Below, one piece after another: positions 1 through 9,900 of a stretch of 64,000 bases of DNA. Origin of the DNA: Raphanus sativus. Lineage: Eukaryota; Streptophyta; Magnoliopsida; Brassicales; Brassicaceae. Within the stretch, counting starts at the first letter, position 1, and each line of letters opens with the position of its first letter. The notes beneath the pieces are model-generated. The model was not told where the DNA came from. It saw only the letters and a program-made list of their open reading frames with translations, and searched no databases. The position numbers and the translations under genes were made by a program. The stretch lies in contig NC_079518.1 of NCBI RefSeq assembly GCF_000801105.2, positions 18,766,800-18,830,799 of the forward strand, read 5' to 3'.

Positions 1-211
1 GTAAAAGAATAATTCACCGAGAAATGGAAAAAAAAATAATATGAAGGCGTCGATTATAAAATAAAGCCAATTTGTTAGAAATTTATGTATATCTTGTGGA
101 GCCATTGATTTAAGATGCATGATAAAGGGCGCCACAAGATTAAAGTTAAAAATCTTATATATTAAAAGATAACATGCAAGATTAAAGGCCGCCTAAGATT
201 AAAGTTAAAAA
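1..211. other. AT-rich flank, no gene
   Basis: Very AT-rich sequence without a usable reading frame. It ends in a duplicated Helitron 5' terminus, described separately. I see nothing else in it. Confidence 0.6.
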
Positions 212-223
212 TCTTATATATTA
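137..223 (+). repeat. Duplicated Helitron 5' terminus
   Basis: A 28-bp block that reads through AAAAATCTTATATATTA occurs at 137-164 and again at 196-223, 59 bp apart. The second copy is the start of the Helitron at 212. The first is therefore an extra terminus, left by tandem insertion or by a local duplication across the 5' end. Confidence 0.75.
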
Positions 224-906
224 ATAGAGAAATATTACAACATTTTAACTATGACATCTATAATTATTAGAATACTTTTAAAAGTCTCCCATAATATGTT
301 GGTCTGTTACATATATAATATAGTTTTCATTAAACTAATCATAAAACTAAATAATATTGTGAAATTAATTATTTTTTCTTTGCTTAAATAAAAGATACGA
401 GATTACCTAATATGGTTAAAGTATATATGAAAATTAATAATTTTAATAATAAAAATTTGATAACAAAATGTATATCATCCATCACTTATGTTTAGTTTTA
501 TATTATTAGCAGAAAAAGCATATTAACCATATAATAGTATGAAATTTGTAGCAATGAATATAAATTACTAAAACTGTTAAAAGTCTCATCTTTAATTTTT
601 GATCAATGGTTTAAAATTATTATTATAAAAATATAAATGATCATAAAACCATATGAATAAAAATTCTCGTTTAATATATATATATATAATTCATAAAAAT
701 ACACAAATAAATTAATTTCAAAATTTTCATTGAACAAGAATTGAGAACTAAAATTTCAATTTATAAATTTGAATTGAATTTTTAAGAACAATTATAAATT
801 ATTAAGCTATTAAAATTCCCACACACTGGAAATTTTGTTATCACAGGTTTACAATTTTTTTAATAAACAAATACATATAATTAGAAAACATATGATTAAG
901 AAGAAT

Positions 907-944
<38 letters not shown>

Positions 945-1246
945 TAAATATATTACATACCTGTTTTATCATCATTTAAATTCAATTGATCCATATACAA
1001 AATATATAAAAGTAATTATTTAAATTTATTTACCATATAATAATTATAAATAAACAAAAGTGATTGTTTGATGTGTCTAGGCAAATTTAATTATATATAT
1101 ATAATGTTTAATTATTTTAAATTATTTAATATATATTTATAATTTTATTAGTTTTATAATATGTAAAAACCTAATAATGATGTGTATTTAAAAATAATCT
1201 GTAATATACAATCCTCATCTTGCGCAAGGCGCAGATCTTAAGCTAG
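212..1246 (+). mobile_element. Non-autonomous Helitron
   Basis: The left end reads A|TCTTATATATTAATAG, so the element starts with TC after a host A. The right end has the hairpin TGCGC-AAG-GCGCA (1221-1233), then nine bases, then CTAG (1243-1246), followed by a host T. TC...hairpin...CTRR inserted between A and T is the Helitron signature. The 1.03 kb inside is AT-rich, with a TA microsatellite near 912-945 and no Rep/helicase coding. It must have been moved by an autonomous relative. The element at 11707 has nearly the same 3' hairpin. Confidence 0.75.
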
Positions 1247-2527
1247 TTATTTAGTATTTATGTAACTTTAATAGTAACTTCAAATTTAATATGTATATTT
1301 ATATATTAATTTCATATTTCTAAGGATATAGTATAATGGGTCCAAAGAAATTTAAGATCACTTTCATATTTCTAAGGATATAGTATAATGGGTCCAAAAT
1401 TAAATTATTGAACTAAGTAAAGTTAAATGCTAATCTTAGCTACACTTCAATTTCGTTTAGGTAATTTTATATAACTATTCTAGGGCTATATAATCATAAG
1501 TCATTATTATGATTAAAAGTATAGGTGAAAAACATCTGAAACTATTTTGGTTAATTTTAATTTTAAATTTAAATTTAATACAAGTTTAAGTGAGAATGCC
1601 CCTTTTCACATTGAGCATAAGATCATTATATTGTGAAACTTTTTCCTTTCATTTATATATAGTATATTTTCCAATAAATGTTGAAATGTATATCATTAAC
1701 AAAATATAAACTAGATACAAACTAAAAGAAAGCAAACAAAATTGTTATATTCAGAAGAAAAAAGAAATTATAGTATTGTTTATCTGTTTTTAACAACTTT
1801 TTAAACATAGTATTTTTGGTCAAAATAGGTTATCATTACAATTTTTGGGAGATTTGGCTTAATATCATTAAAACAGGTTCATATTAGGAAAGTAACAAGT
1901 GAGTGACCGACAAGGCCCAAACATTGCCCTCGGTGTAGGGATGAGATGAAATTACCCCATCCGTTTGATACACGATCCATGCTTTGTCAAAAACTATCAT
2001 TGTCAATAATCATGTCACAAATTTTATAAAAATTACCAAATCTTTGAAGTTTATGGTTTATAAAAATAATTTTTAAAATGGTGATATATTGAAACTCATT
2101 GATTTGTCATAAAACTCCGCCTTTGAATTTAGATATTTGGATTTTTTTAAATTCCAACACGTCAATATTGATAATGACGATTTCCGACATAGCGGTGATG
2201 ATGGCAAATTTAACCATATCACGTCAATAAGGTATCACGATATATAGTAATATTTTTAAATATTTTAATTGAATATTAAAGTTTAATTTTTAAAAATCTT
2301 AGGTTTTTTTTGAATTTTTAGAAAATGTATTTTCATTTTTAATTTTTTTGGATTTTTTTGAAAATTGCTTGATTTTTTTTTATATTTTCATTTTAATTTT
2401 TTTAATTTTTTTTTATTTTTTTTCCTGACTTTTTTCTCAAATTTAAGTCGATTTTAAAAATTTATCTTGAATTTTTATCTAATTTTATTTTTTATTTTAT
2501 TTTATTAATTAAATATTTATATATATG

Positions 2528-2564
<37 letters not shown>

Positions 2565-2773
2565 AATACATCGCCACATCATTTATTTTTACGTCCTAAT
2601 GAACAGTTAGTCATAATTTTGACATGTCATACGATAATGTTGACGTGTCATACAAGTTTCAATGTTTCACATGTTCTTAATTTTTTTTTTTTTTATTTCA
2701 ATAATATTTGTGTTTAATATTGATTTAATTTTGTAGTCCCTTAAATAAATGAAATACATACAGTTGGAAATAA
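1247..2773. other. AT-rich intergenic DNA
   Basis: No coding signal on either strand. It contains a 37-bp direct duplication (1310-1398), long T- and A-runs around 2280-2480, and a TA microsatellite around 2521-2558. Confidence 0.6.
1310..1398 (+). repeat. 37-bp direct duplication, period 52
   Basis: The same 37 bp, ending in ATAATGGGTCCAAA, occurs at 1310-1346 and 1362-1398 with 15 bp between. The copies look identical, so the duplication is recent. Confidence 0.9.
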
Positions 2774-3188
2774 TCTCCTTCTTATTAATCAAGAAGCATT
2801 TTTAAAGAGTAACCTTTGGTTTGTAAGTTATTTACGGGTGTGCCATGCTGACGTGTCGGCACCATATTCATTCTCAGCCGATTTGTATATTTGCCCTCAA
2901 CTCACTAGAATAATTACATAAGTCTCCCATTGTCATATAATATACTTTCATCGTCAAACATTAATATAATTCATCGAATTATTTAGCATTCAACTCCGAT
3001 TTATCCGTTTATGGCAACGTTCATATAATTGTGTGTATGACTTACATGTTTGAATTTATTGTGTTTTGTTTCATTTGTTTATATATGGAAAACTCGGCTG
3101 GTGGACTTTAATTTGGTGTCAGATTTGGTGAGTACTATGATTTGCAATTTATGATCCTTCTATAATGATTATGCAATTTATGATCCTT
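2774..3188 (+). mobile_element. Helitron-like 5' part, copy 1
   Basis: It starts A|TCTCCTTCTTATTAATCA and runs through TTTGTAAGTTATTTAC and a CTGACGTG..GGCACCATATTCATTCTCAGCC block. The same order of blocks recurs at 9449 and, more diverged, at 11212. The Mutator-like element at 3199 cuts into this copy. No 3' hairpin with CTRR could be assigned, so the right limit is unknown and the Helitron call is tentative. Confidence 0.45.
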
Positions 3189-3299
3189 CCATATATAAGG
3201 GAAATTACCAAAAATACCATTTTCATGATGCCACTTTTCAAGTTTACACTAATCAACTTTACCATTAAAAATTTAATAGGTAAAATACTATTATACCCC

Positions 3300-3860
3300 T
3301 AACTTATTAAACTTAAAAATATCTTTTCTACGATTTCTTCAGGTCTCAGATCCGTTTATCCGATGATCAAATCCGACGATTGGCCGATTCCGACGAGTAC
3401 TCCGGCGAGATTCAACGACGCTGGTGAGTTCTTCGGTGAGATTTGACGACAACGACGAGTTCCTTAGCTAGTTCTCCGGCAAGATTTGATGAGGATTACA
3501 ACCTCAAATGGTTTTCCGAATCAAACCGTTCTGGACCTTTCTTAGGGTTTGCTCGAGCTCAATCCGCACTCGAAGGATGCGACTCTAAATTGGTTTCAGT
3601 CTTTGTGAAAAGCTTTGGGTTTTTGATTCGTATCAGTTACGAACAGAAATGTGGGGATTGGAAGTTTAATTTGACTGAGAATCATCTGTTTGAAGCTTTT
3701 GTGTATAGATGTGGAAGGTGGGGATTGGAAGTTTAATTGGTTCTTGTCTTTGTGAAAATCTTATGCAGTTTTATAGATGTGGAACTTTGCATCCGAAAGG
3801 CTTTGAATTTGAAGCTTCTGTGTATTAAACTGACTAACTAGTTGATTTGTGGGTTTGCAG
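3300..3860 (+). other. GC-richer leader behind left MULE end
   Basis: This stretch is clearly richer in G and C than its surroundings (CCGACGA, CTCCGGCGAGATT) and looks like a 5' UTR plus first intron. It ends in a good acceptor, TTTGCAG at 3854-3860. GTGGGGATTGGAAGTTTAAT occurs twice (about 3651 and 3719), a small local duplication. A 97-codon frame at 3443-3736 resembles nothing I know and has no ATG near its start. I treat it as untranslated. Confidence 0.45.
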
Positions 3861-4375
3861 AGAACGAAGTTGTATCAGTGTTTGCTGTGAGATAAAAAGG
3901 TGCGATGGCGAGGATAAAACATCAGGCTCTGCTTAATCAAAGCAAGAAGAAGAAGGGTACTAGCCACATAAGACATCCAGACTATTGTCGTGTGTAATCT
4001 CGTATTGTCGTGTGTTTTATCCTCGACAATTGTCGTGTGTAATCTCGTAGTTGTTGTAGTTGTACTCTCCTTGGTTAAAACTTATCGTCATTGGTCCCAG
4101 AGGTTTTCTTTTTTTTCTTTCTTTCTTTCTTTCCATCTTTGTTTAGAAATTTATATCTATCAACGTTTAATAGGATCTTGGTTTATCTCTCAGGTCAAGA
4201 AACACACTTGAAACCAGAGTCATAGTTTTGAGGTACTGTTTTTGAGATGTTCTTTTCAGTGCTTTGTGGTTTGATTCCAGTGAACTTCTAAGCACTCTGT
4301 GTTTGTGTTGCAGGACACAAATGCTGTAGCACAACAAAATTATCACTATCTTATCTTCCTGTCCCTGGTTATGCC
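3861..4375 (+). pseudogene. Captured CYP21-4-like cyclophilin N-terminus
   Basis: Exon 3861-4102 opens after an AG acceptor. From ATG 3905 it encodes MARIKHQALLNQSKKKKG and then, further on, a hydrophobic segment (NLVVVVVVLSLV) followed by TYRHWSQ. This matches my recollection of the cytosolic tail and single membrane anchor of plant CYP21-4, a Golgi peptidyl-prolyl isomerase. The exon ends at AG|GTTTTC. A second exon, 4314-4375 (TTGCAG|GACACAAATGC to ATGCC|GTAAG), encodes DTNA and, after a frameshift, YLPVPGYA, which resembles the stretch before the cyclophilin fold. The fold itself is absent. A repeat of ATTGTCGTGTGTAATCTCGT inside exon 1 breaks the frame. It is a captured, non-functional 5' end of the gene, with splice sites preserved. 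Confidence 0.7.
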
Positions 4376-4430
4376 GTAAGTTAATCTATATCCTTGTTTA
4401 CTTGCTTAGATTTCTTGTTTAATCATTGTT

Positions 4431-4666
4431 CTTATTTCTCACCTTGGTTATTATTTTTCTGTTTGTAGCCGTACAGTAAAAGTAGAACATCATCTGTCTT
4501 AACTCCTGGATATACACTTTTTGATAATATCTTGCTTCTATCTTCTATCTTATTTCTCACCTTGGTTATTATTTTTCTGTTTGTAGACGTACAGTAAAAG
4601 TAGAACATCATCTGTCTTAACTCTTGGATATACATTTTTTCAATAATATCTTGCTTCTATCTTCTT
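4431..4666 (+). repeat. 118-bp tandem duplication
   Basis: Two near-identical units start at 4431 and 4549 (CTTATTTCTCACCTTGG) and differ by a few bases. They lie in what would be the intron after the second cyclophilin exon. The duplication is internal to the MULE. Confidence 0.9.
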
Positions 4667-4907
4667 CTTATCTCATGTAATTTTGATTGTGAAATTGTGT
4701 CCACTAGACTGCAATTAAACTCACAAATCGTTATTTACCTATTATTAGTAGTATTCCCACATAAGAAATGGTATAGTAAGGTATGAACGTTTCTGTGTCT
4801 TACAATGAAAGGCATTGATTATTTACCTGTTTGATTTGGGGAGGCTCTTGTTGTAGTCTTGAGAAGACCTAACCTTTGTGTTCTTTCTTTTGTCTGCTAA
4901 AATGCAG

Positions 4908-4965
4908 CAGAGCTATGAAAACAGAAGAGATTCTAACAATCGGAGTGAGACCAGGATGGAAAGAA
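4908..4965 (+). pseudogene. Captured DnaJ (HSP40) C-terminal fragment
   Basis: Frame 4915-4965 reads MKTEEILTIGVRPGWKE. The pattern E-I-L-T-I-x-V-x-P-G-W-K is characteristic of the C-terminal client-binding domain of type II DnaJ co-chaperones, where it is usually followed by KGTKI. Here it runs into unrelated sequence straight after the lysine. A possible splice acceptor (ATGCAG) precedes it. J domain, G/F region and dimerisation region are absent, so this is about 17 residues of a host gene carried by the MULE. The family call rests on this one motif. Confidence 0.6.
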
Positions 4966-5001
4966 ATGTTTAATATACAAAAATAAATGCAGACAAAATG
5001 T

Positions 5002-5185
5002 GAGCAATTTGCTTGCAAGACCATTGCTAATATGAAGCTTGTAAATAAAGAAGGGAAGTGAGTATAATGCATCACCTGACTGGTCAGCCAAATATTGTTG
5101 AGTTTAAAAGAGCTTTTGAGGTAAGCATTTTGTGGTAATGGGGCTTTACGCAGGTGGAGAGTTGTTCAATAGGATTATTGCTACA
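5002..5185 (+). pseudogene. Captured calcium-dependent protein kinase fragment
   Basis: Three adjoining pieces fit the N-lobe of a plant CDPK. 5002-5058 reads EQFACKTIANMKLVNKE, the strand with the ATP-binding lysine (ACK). 5067-5120 reads MHHLTGQPNIVEFKRAFE, ending exactly at a donor (GAG|GTAAGC). 5138-5185 reads MGLYAGGELFNRIIA, the hinge and C-lobe entry, normally MELCAGGELFDRI. The pieces are in different frames and a stop follows at 5186. The glycine-rich loop, catalytic loop and EF hands are missing. It lies directly after the DnaJ fragment, so at least three unrelated genes are joined on one strand of the MULE. Confidence 0.75.
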
Positions 5186-5189
5186 TGAA

Positions 5190-6092
5190 ATTATGTGCAT
5201 TTTATATGATTTATAAACTCTTATAAATCTGTTGTAACAATGTTATAAATCTTTTAAAATGAGGTATACACTCTTACTATTACACATATGTACATGATGC
5301 TTTTAAATTTTCTTAAGCAATTAAATGGTTTTGTACACCCTTCTAATTTTTTATAAACTCTTACAAAACTCTTAAAATGATTATATAAACACTTATAAAT
5401 TGATTTACAAACCCTTATAAACTAATTTATAAACCCTTATAAACTGACTTATAAGCCTTTATAAATGACTTATAAATTTATAAATAGTTTATATAATTTT
5501 ATAAATGATATATAGAATCTTATAACGATATATAAATCTCTTATAATGATTATAAACTCTTATAAGCAACCAAATTGGTGGAGAGTTGGTTAATTTGTTG
5601 AATATCTTGTGGTTTCAGAGAAGAATAATTTATAAACCAATGAAATAGTTTGTATGGTCTTATAAACAGTTTATATAATTTACAAATGATATATAAACCT
5701 TTATATATTAGTTTATATATATTCTTATAAATGTTTTATTAACCCTTATAAACAAGTTTATGTGTTTTAGAAAAAAAATTCACAAATCCTTATATATGAT
5801 TTATAAGCCTCTATAAAATGTTATAAGAATACTTCATAAACGAATTACCTTTTGAAATTCTAAAAATCCTTATAAATGATTTTATAAGCCTTTGTAAATA
5901 ATTTTAAATATTATTATAAATGATTTATATATATACCCTTATAAAAAGTTTCTATATATTCATATTTCAAGACTTTATAAATGAATTGCCTTTATAAATT
6001 TTTACAAATATTTATAAATTACTGTATAAAACCTTATAAATATTTGGTATATTCTTATAAGTGATTTTATAAAGGTTTATAAGTCATTTATA

Positions 6093-6134
<42 letters not shown>

Positions 6135-7880
6135 GATTTTTTTTGTAACGAATATATAAACTATTGATAAAGGTTTATAAATGATTTCTAAATTTACAGA
6201 GTTTTCCTGAGCATCTGATGATGTAACAGTATATGTTTTGCAAAGCCTTTTTGTGTTGATTGTATTTTTGAGCGATTTTTGAAAAATAAACTTATAATCC
6301 ATTATACAGTTTATAAACATTTATAAATTATTTGTAATCCTTATAAAGCCTTATAGACTGAATTTATAATCTCTTATAAATAAAGTATACGTTAATAATT
6401 TATTTAGATATAAATTAATTTTATAAACTCTTATAATAGATACAGTAAAATTATATCATCATAACAAACATTCGATCTTCTTGGCCAGTGACCACAAACA
6501 TTTTGTATTAAAGCAAGAAAGTAATTCCATCAACAGAGATATTGAATTCACTACAACAGAGTAACGTGAAATTTCGAGGACACAAGCAACACGAGGATCA
6601 AGTCCTTGTTAAAGGAATATGGTGAGCCAATAGAAGTATGCATCATATCTTAGACTATATATTCTATATAATAGGGGTGTATGTGATTTGAAGTCTAACA
6701 CAAGAGGTCAAATCTGAGACAACTCAAAAGCTTCTGCATGCTCAAGTAAACATGACAAATCCACCTGGTCAATACACACAAGAAGGAAGAACAAGGATGC
6801 AAATATACAGTAAAACTCTATCTTGGATAGGCTTAAAGAACTATTCACTGTTGTCTACTTATTGAAGATCAAACAAATGGGCAGTAGATAGATGTAACCT
6901 GCACAAGTCATAACAACTTTGTGACTCTTTCAAGTGGAAAAAAATGAGATGTTTAACAAACTAGATCTAAACCTTTAACCACACAAATCTACTCTCTCAA
7001 ACTAGTCTGCAGCCCAAACCATCGAAGACAGAGTGAATATCTGCAAGACTAAGAACACAGAAGATCAGGATTGCTCCCATATAAGTTGTCTTATAAGCCT
7101 TTCTAAATGGTTATAGACTCTTATAAATGTTCTAAAGACTTTCTAACTGATTCATTTTATAAGCATTTATAAACTGTTTATAGACTTCTTTATAAACGTT
7201 TATAAATGGTTTATAGACTTCTTTATAAGCCTTTATAAATGGTTTATATACTCTTACAAATAATTTATAAACATTATAAATAATTTATAAACATTATAAA
7301 TGATTTATAAACATTATAAATGATTTACAAACATTATAAATGATTTACAAACATTATAAATGATTTACAAACATTATAAATGATTTACAAACTATTTAAA
7401 CTGTTTTTAATAAACTTTACAAAAGCTTTATAAACCCTTATAAACTCTTATTGATTATTTAAATATTCTTGTAAACCCTTTAAATTATATTACAAACTCT
7501 TATAAATTGTGTTATAAGCCTTTCTAAATGGTAATAGATTTTTATGAATGATTTAGAGACTCTATAGAGGCATGAAAAAACAAATTGTTTACATACCTTT
7601 TATAAAAGGTTTCTAGACTTTTATAAATGATTAATAAGCCGATTTTAATGGCTTCTAAACCTTATAAAAGCTTTTATAAACTTTATGAATGTTTTATAAA
7701 CCTTTTTAAATTATTTACATATCTTTATAAACCTTATAAATTATTTTACAAACCATAAAATTGTTTTATAAGTCTTTCTAAATTATTATAGGCTTTTATA
7801 AATGATTTAAAGATCTTCTAACTATCTTTTATAAACATTTATAAACCGTTTATAGACTTTATAAACTTCTTAAAAATTTA
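5190..7880. repeat. TTATAA-rich degenerate array in the MULE
   Basis: For about 2.7 kb the sequence is built of variants of TTTATAAAC, CTTATAAAT and TGATTTATA, spaced roughly 8-20 bp apart. It is broken by an ordinary block at about 6470-7080. The TTATAA core is palindromic, so it reads alike on both strands. No reading frame of interest is present; the ORF over 6084-6320 is repeat sequence. It contains a TA microsatellite near 6095-6126 and a clean 20-bp tandem array at 7261-7390. Confidence 0.8.
7261..7390. repeat. 20-bp tandem repeat, about 6.5 units
   Basis: Units TAATTTATAAACATTATAAA and then TGATTTACAAACATTATAAA follow one another with an exact 20-bp period from 7261 to 7390. This is the homogenised part of the wider TTATAA array. 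Confidence 0.95.
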
Positions 7881-8071
7881 TCTTCATCACTGTTAGAAAG
7901 TAAAATTTCCATTGGTCTGCCAAAAAAAAAGAAGATATGCAAGTCAAACTGAAACTTCAACTAGCCTGAAAACAAATCCTCGATTGACAAGAAGTTTGTC
8001 CAACCTCTGAGAAAAGAATGTTCTTTTCTTTGATTTGCATAACCCCAGCTTTGAGTTTGCACTCCCACTTG

Positions 8072-8713
8072 TTCTTTCACAGTATCTTGGAGAAACTTTG
8101 CATACTCCATCCTTGCATTCAGCCTTCTTTTTAGTGCCTCCTGAAAAAGAAACGTTCCAAGAATTTTAGTATCTAACTTAGCAAACATGAAAGAATAACT
8201 GTGAGACGACAAAGGATCAAACAAAATCATACTTTCCAGATATATATAGCTCAAAACAGTAAAGTATAAAAATGATTAGTGTTTCTTTTAGCATTATAAA
8301 CTGAACTTCTTTGCTCTGCTCTTCCTAACTTTGTACAGTAGTTTACTATCAGCATTGAGTAGCCTTAGACTCTAAATAAGTTTCAAACAAAATAAATTTC
8401 AGTACTCAGACGTAAGCACGTGCTCAAATGATTTCAGTTCTTCTAGGGAAAAAGATCAAGGGCTAAACATCTACATCAAACGTGGGGCTATGACTATGTT
8501 CAGGATAATTTCAGCCACTACAAATTTCAAAACAGTCACAGCCCTATATTAATGTTCAAACTAGATCTTTTACTAACAAGAAGGGGAAAACAAGAACTCT
8601 ATATGGCGAAAAGAGAAACATACCGTGGATGGAAACTGAGCATCAGTATCAATCCCACTCTGATTCTGAGCATATCCAGGCAAAGGATTTGGATTTTGAA
8701 TCTGCATCAAAGG
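8072..8713 (-). pseudogene. Captured two-exon fragment, minus strand
   Basis: On the minus strand an upstream exon ends at 8624 with CCACG|GTATGT. It encodes a Pro/Gln/Asn-rich stretch, PLMQIQNPNPLPGYAQ...DAQFPST. A downstream exon begins at 8140 after TTTTTCAG and encodes EALKRRLNARMEYAKFLQDT. The 483-bp intron is phase 0 and both exons stay in frame. The YAKFLQDTV motif is reminiscent of the LETM1 mitochondrial family, but the upstream exon does not fit that family as I know it. It may be another gene or a chimera. The minus frame continues to a stop at 7961. It is transcribed inward from the right MULE end, facing the plus-strand fragments. Confidence 0.45.
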
Positions 8714-8989
8714 TGTGGTGGTAGGAGACGAAGGAGGAGAAGATGGTTCTATCGTTCCTTTTATGAGGTCGTTTCGAGTCTTGGTCAATAACGAGGTCGT
8801 TTCGGGACTTGGTCAATAACATCGTTGCTGATACTGATGTAGGCGTCACTTGTATGGCTCGCGTCCATTTCGAAACCGACTTGACCCTGAGGAATGCTCT
8901 GTGGATGAAGACGAAGAAGAACGAGATGGGGAAAGATCGAGATGCCAGCGAACGGTTACAGGGTAAGGAGTGAGAGGTAAGAGAAGGAT

Positions 8990-9110
8990 TGTCGTAGTCG
9001 TCCGATCTCTGATCTCGTCGCCGTCGTCCGATCTCCGATCTCGTCGCCATCTTCGTCCGATCTCTGATCTCGCCGTCGTCCGATCTCCGATCTCCGATCT
9101 CGTTACTATA
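8990..9110 (-). repeat. CCGATCTC-type short repeats near right MULE end
   Basis: Variants of CGTCGTCCGATCTC and GATCTCCGATCTCG are repeated over about 110 bp just inside the right terminus. On the minus strand this would be the 5' leader of the captured fragment. The overlapping 156-codon minus frame (8649-9119) is repeat-driven and not credible as a protein. Confidence 0.6.
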
Positions 9111-9271
9111 GGAGTACAAAGAGACGAGTAATTAGTTTAGAATTATGAAAGGTTATTTTTGTCTTTTGTTTGTTAATGATTTATGTATTTTTGAAAATGC
9201 AGTTCTTCTAAGTGTATATATGAAAAGTGGTACTTAAGAAAGTGTATATATGAAATTTCCCCCATATATAA

Positions 9272-9448
9272 TGATATTGGTCTGTCCGAAAATATGAATA
9301 TTTTAAATATAAATGTAAGTGGTTCATTTTATAGTTTTGGTTCATTTTAGGAGACATCCTTCATTTTATAGTTTTGTTTAGATTGCAATTATATCCTACT
9401 TATAATAATTGTTTTCAAAAATCTATACTCGGATTACTATTGGATATA
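9272..9448. other. Continuation of copy 1 after the MULE
   Basis: AT-rich DNA that resumes after the right target duplication. No gene, and no convincing Helitron terminus. Confidence 0.4.
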
Positions 9449-9900
9449 TCCCCTTCTTATTAATCAATGAGCAATTTTTGAGAGTAACATTTGTTTTGTA
9501 AGTTATTTACATGTGTACCATACTGACGTGGCGGCACCATATTCATTCTCAGCCCATTTTTAGATTTACCCTCAATTTACTAGAATAATTACATATGAAT
9601 GTCATTGTGATACATGTGAATAATCGACTTATATAATGTAGTCTCATAACCGAATTATTCGCATTCAATTAATGATGCATCCGTTTATAACAACCTTAAT
9701 TTACTGCCTTTAATTTCGTGTATTAATTTAATGCTACTAATTTATTGTCTTTAGTTTCGTGTGTACATTTATAGCAACCTTTGTAGAGCGATTTTAATTT
9801 GGTTTCGATTTTGGAAACTACTATGATTGGCAATTATGATCCGTCCATAATGATTAAACAATCATTCCTTATATTATTTATTCATTTTCAAAATAGACAA
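9449..9900 (+). mobile_element. Helitron-like 5' part, copy 2
   Basis: It starts A|TCCCCTTCTTATTAATCA and repeats the order of blocks seen from 2774: TTTGTAAGTTATTTAC, CTGACGTGGCGGCACC, CATTCTCAGCC, and later TTTAATTTGGTTTCG and CTATGATTGGCAATTATGAT. The two copies are alignable for about 430 bp. The right limit is not seen. Confidence 0.45.

Larger units (their letters stand above)
3199..9261. mobile_element. Pack-MULE (Mutator-like element with host gene pieces)
   Basis: Both ends start GGGAAATT when read inward. They share a weak terminal inverted repeat of about 50 bp, including CCACTTTTCA and TACACT. The element is flanked by a perfect 10-bp duplication CCATATATAA (3189-3198 and 9262-9271). 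Mutator elements normally duplicate 9-11 bp. No MURA-type transposase frame is visible in the 6.06 kb. Instead it carries fragments resembling a CYP21-4 cyclophilin, a DnaJ protein and a calcium-dependent protein kinase, on the plus strand behind the left end. A two-exon fragment on the minus strand lies behind the right end. Between them is about 2.7 kb of TTATAA-rich repeat. Capture with introns kept is the hallmark of a Pack-MULE. It is inserted in Helitron-like DNA. Confidence 0.85.

Noticed and set aside
835..1023. 62-codon frame with a YIYIYI run
   Set aside because: It is a translated TA microsatellite inside a Helitron, with no other coding sign.
3443..3736. 97-codon frame behind the left MULE end as a gene
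   Set aside because: No ATG near the start, no known motif, and a local repeat inside. It reads better as a captured leader and intron.
3861..4375. Functional CYP21-4 gene
   Set aside because: The cyclophilin fold is missing and the frame is broken, all inside transposon ends. It is a captured piece.
8649..9119. 156-codon minus frame, Arg/Asp/Ser-rich
   Set aside because: Composed largely of GATCTCCGATC-type repeats; codons follow the repeat, not a protein.
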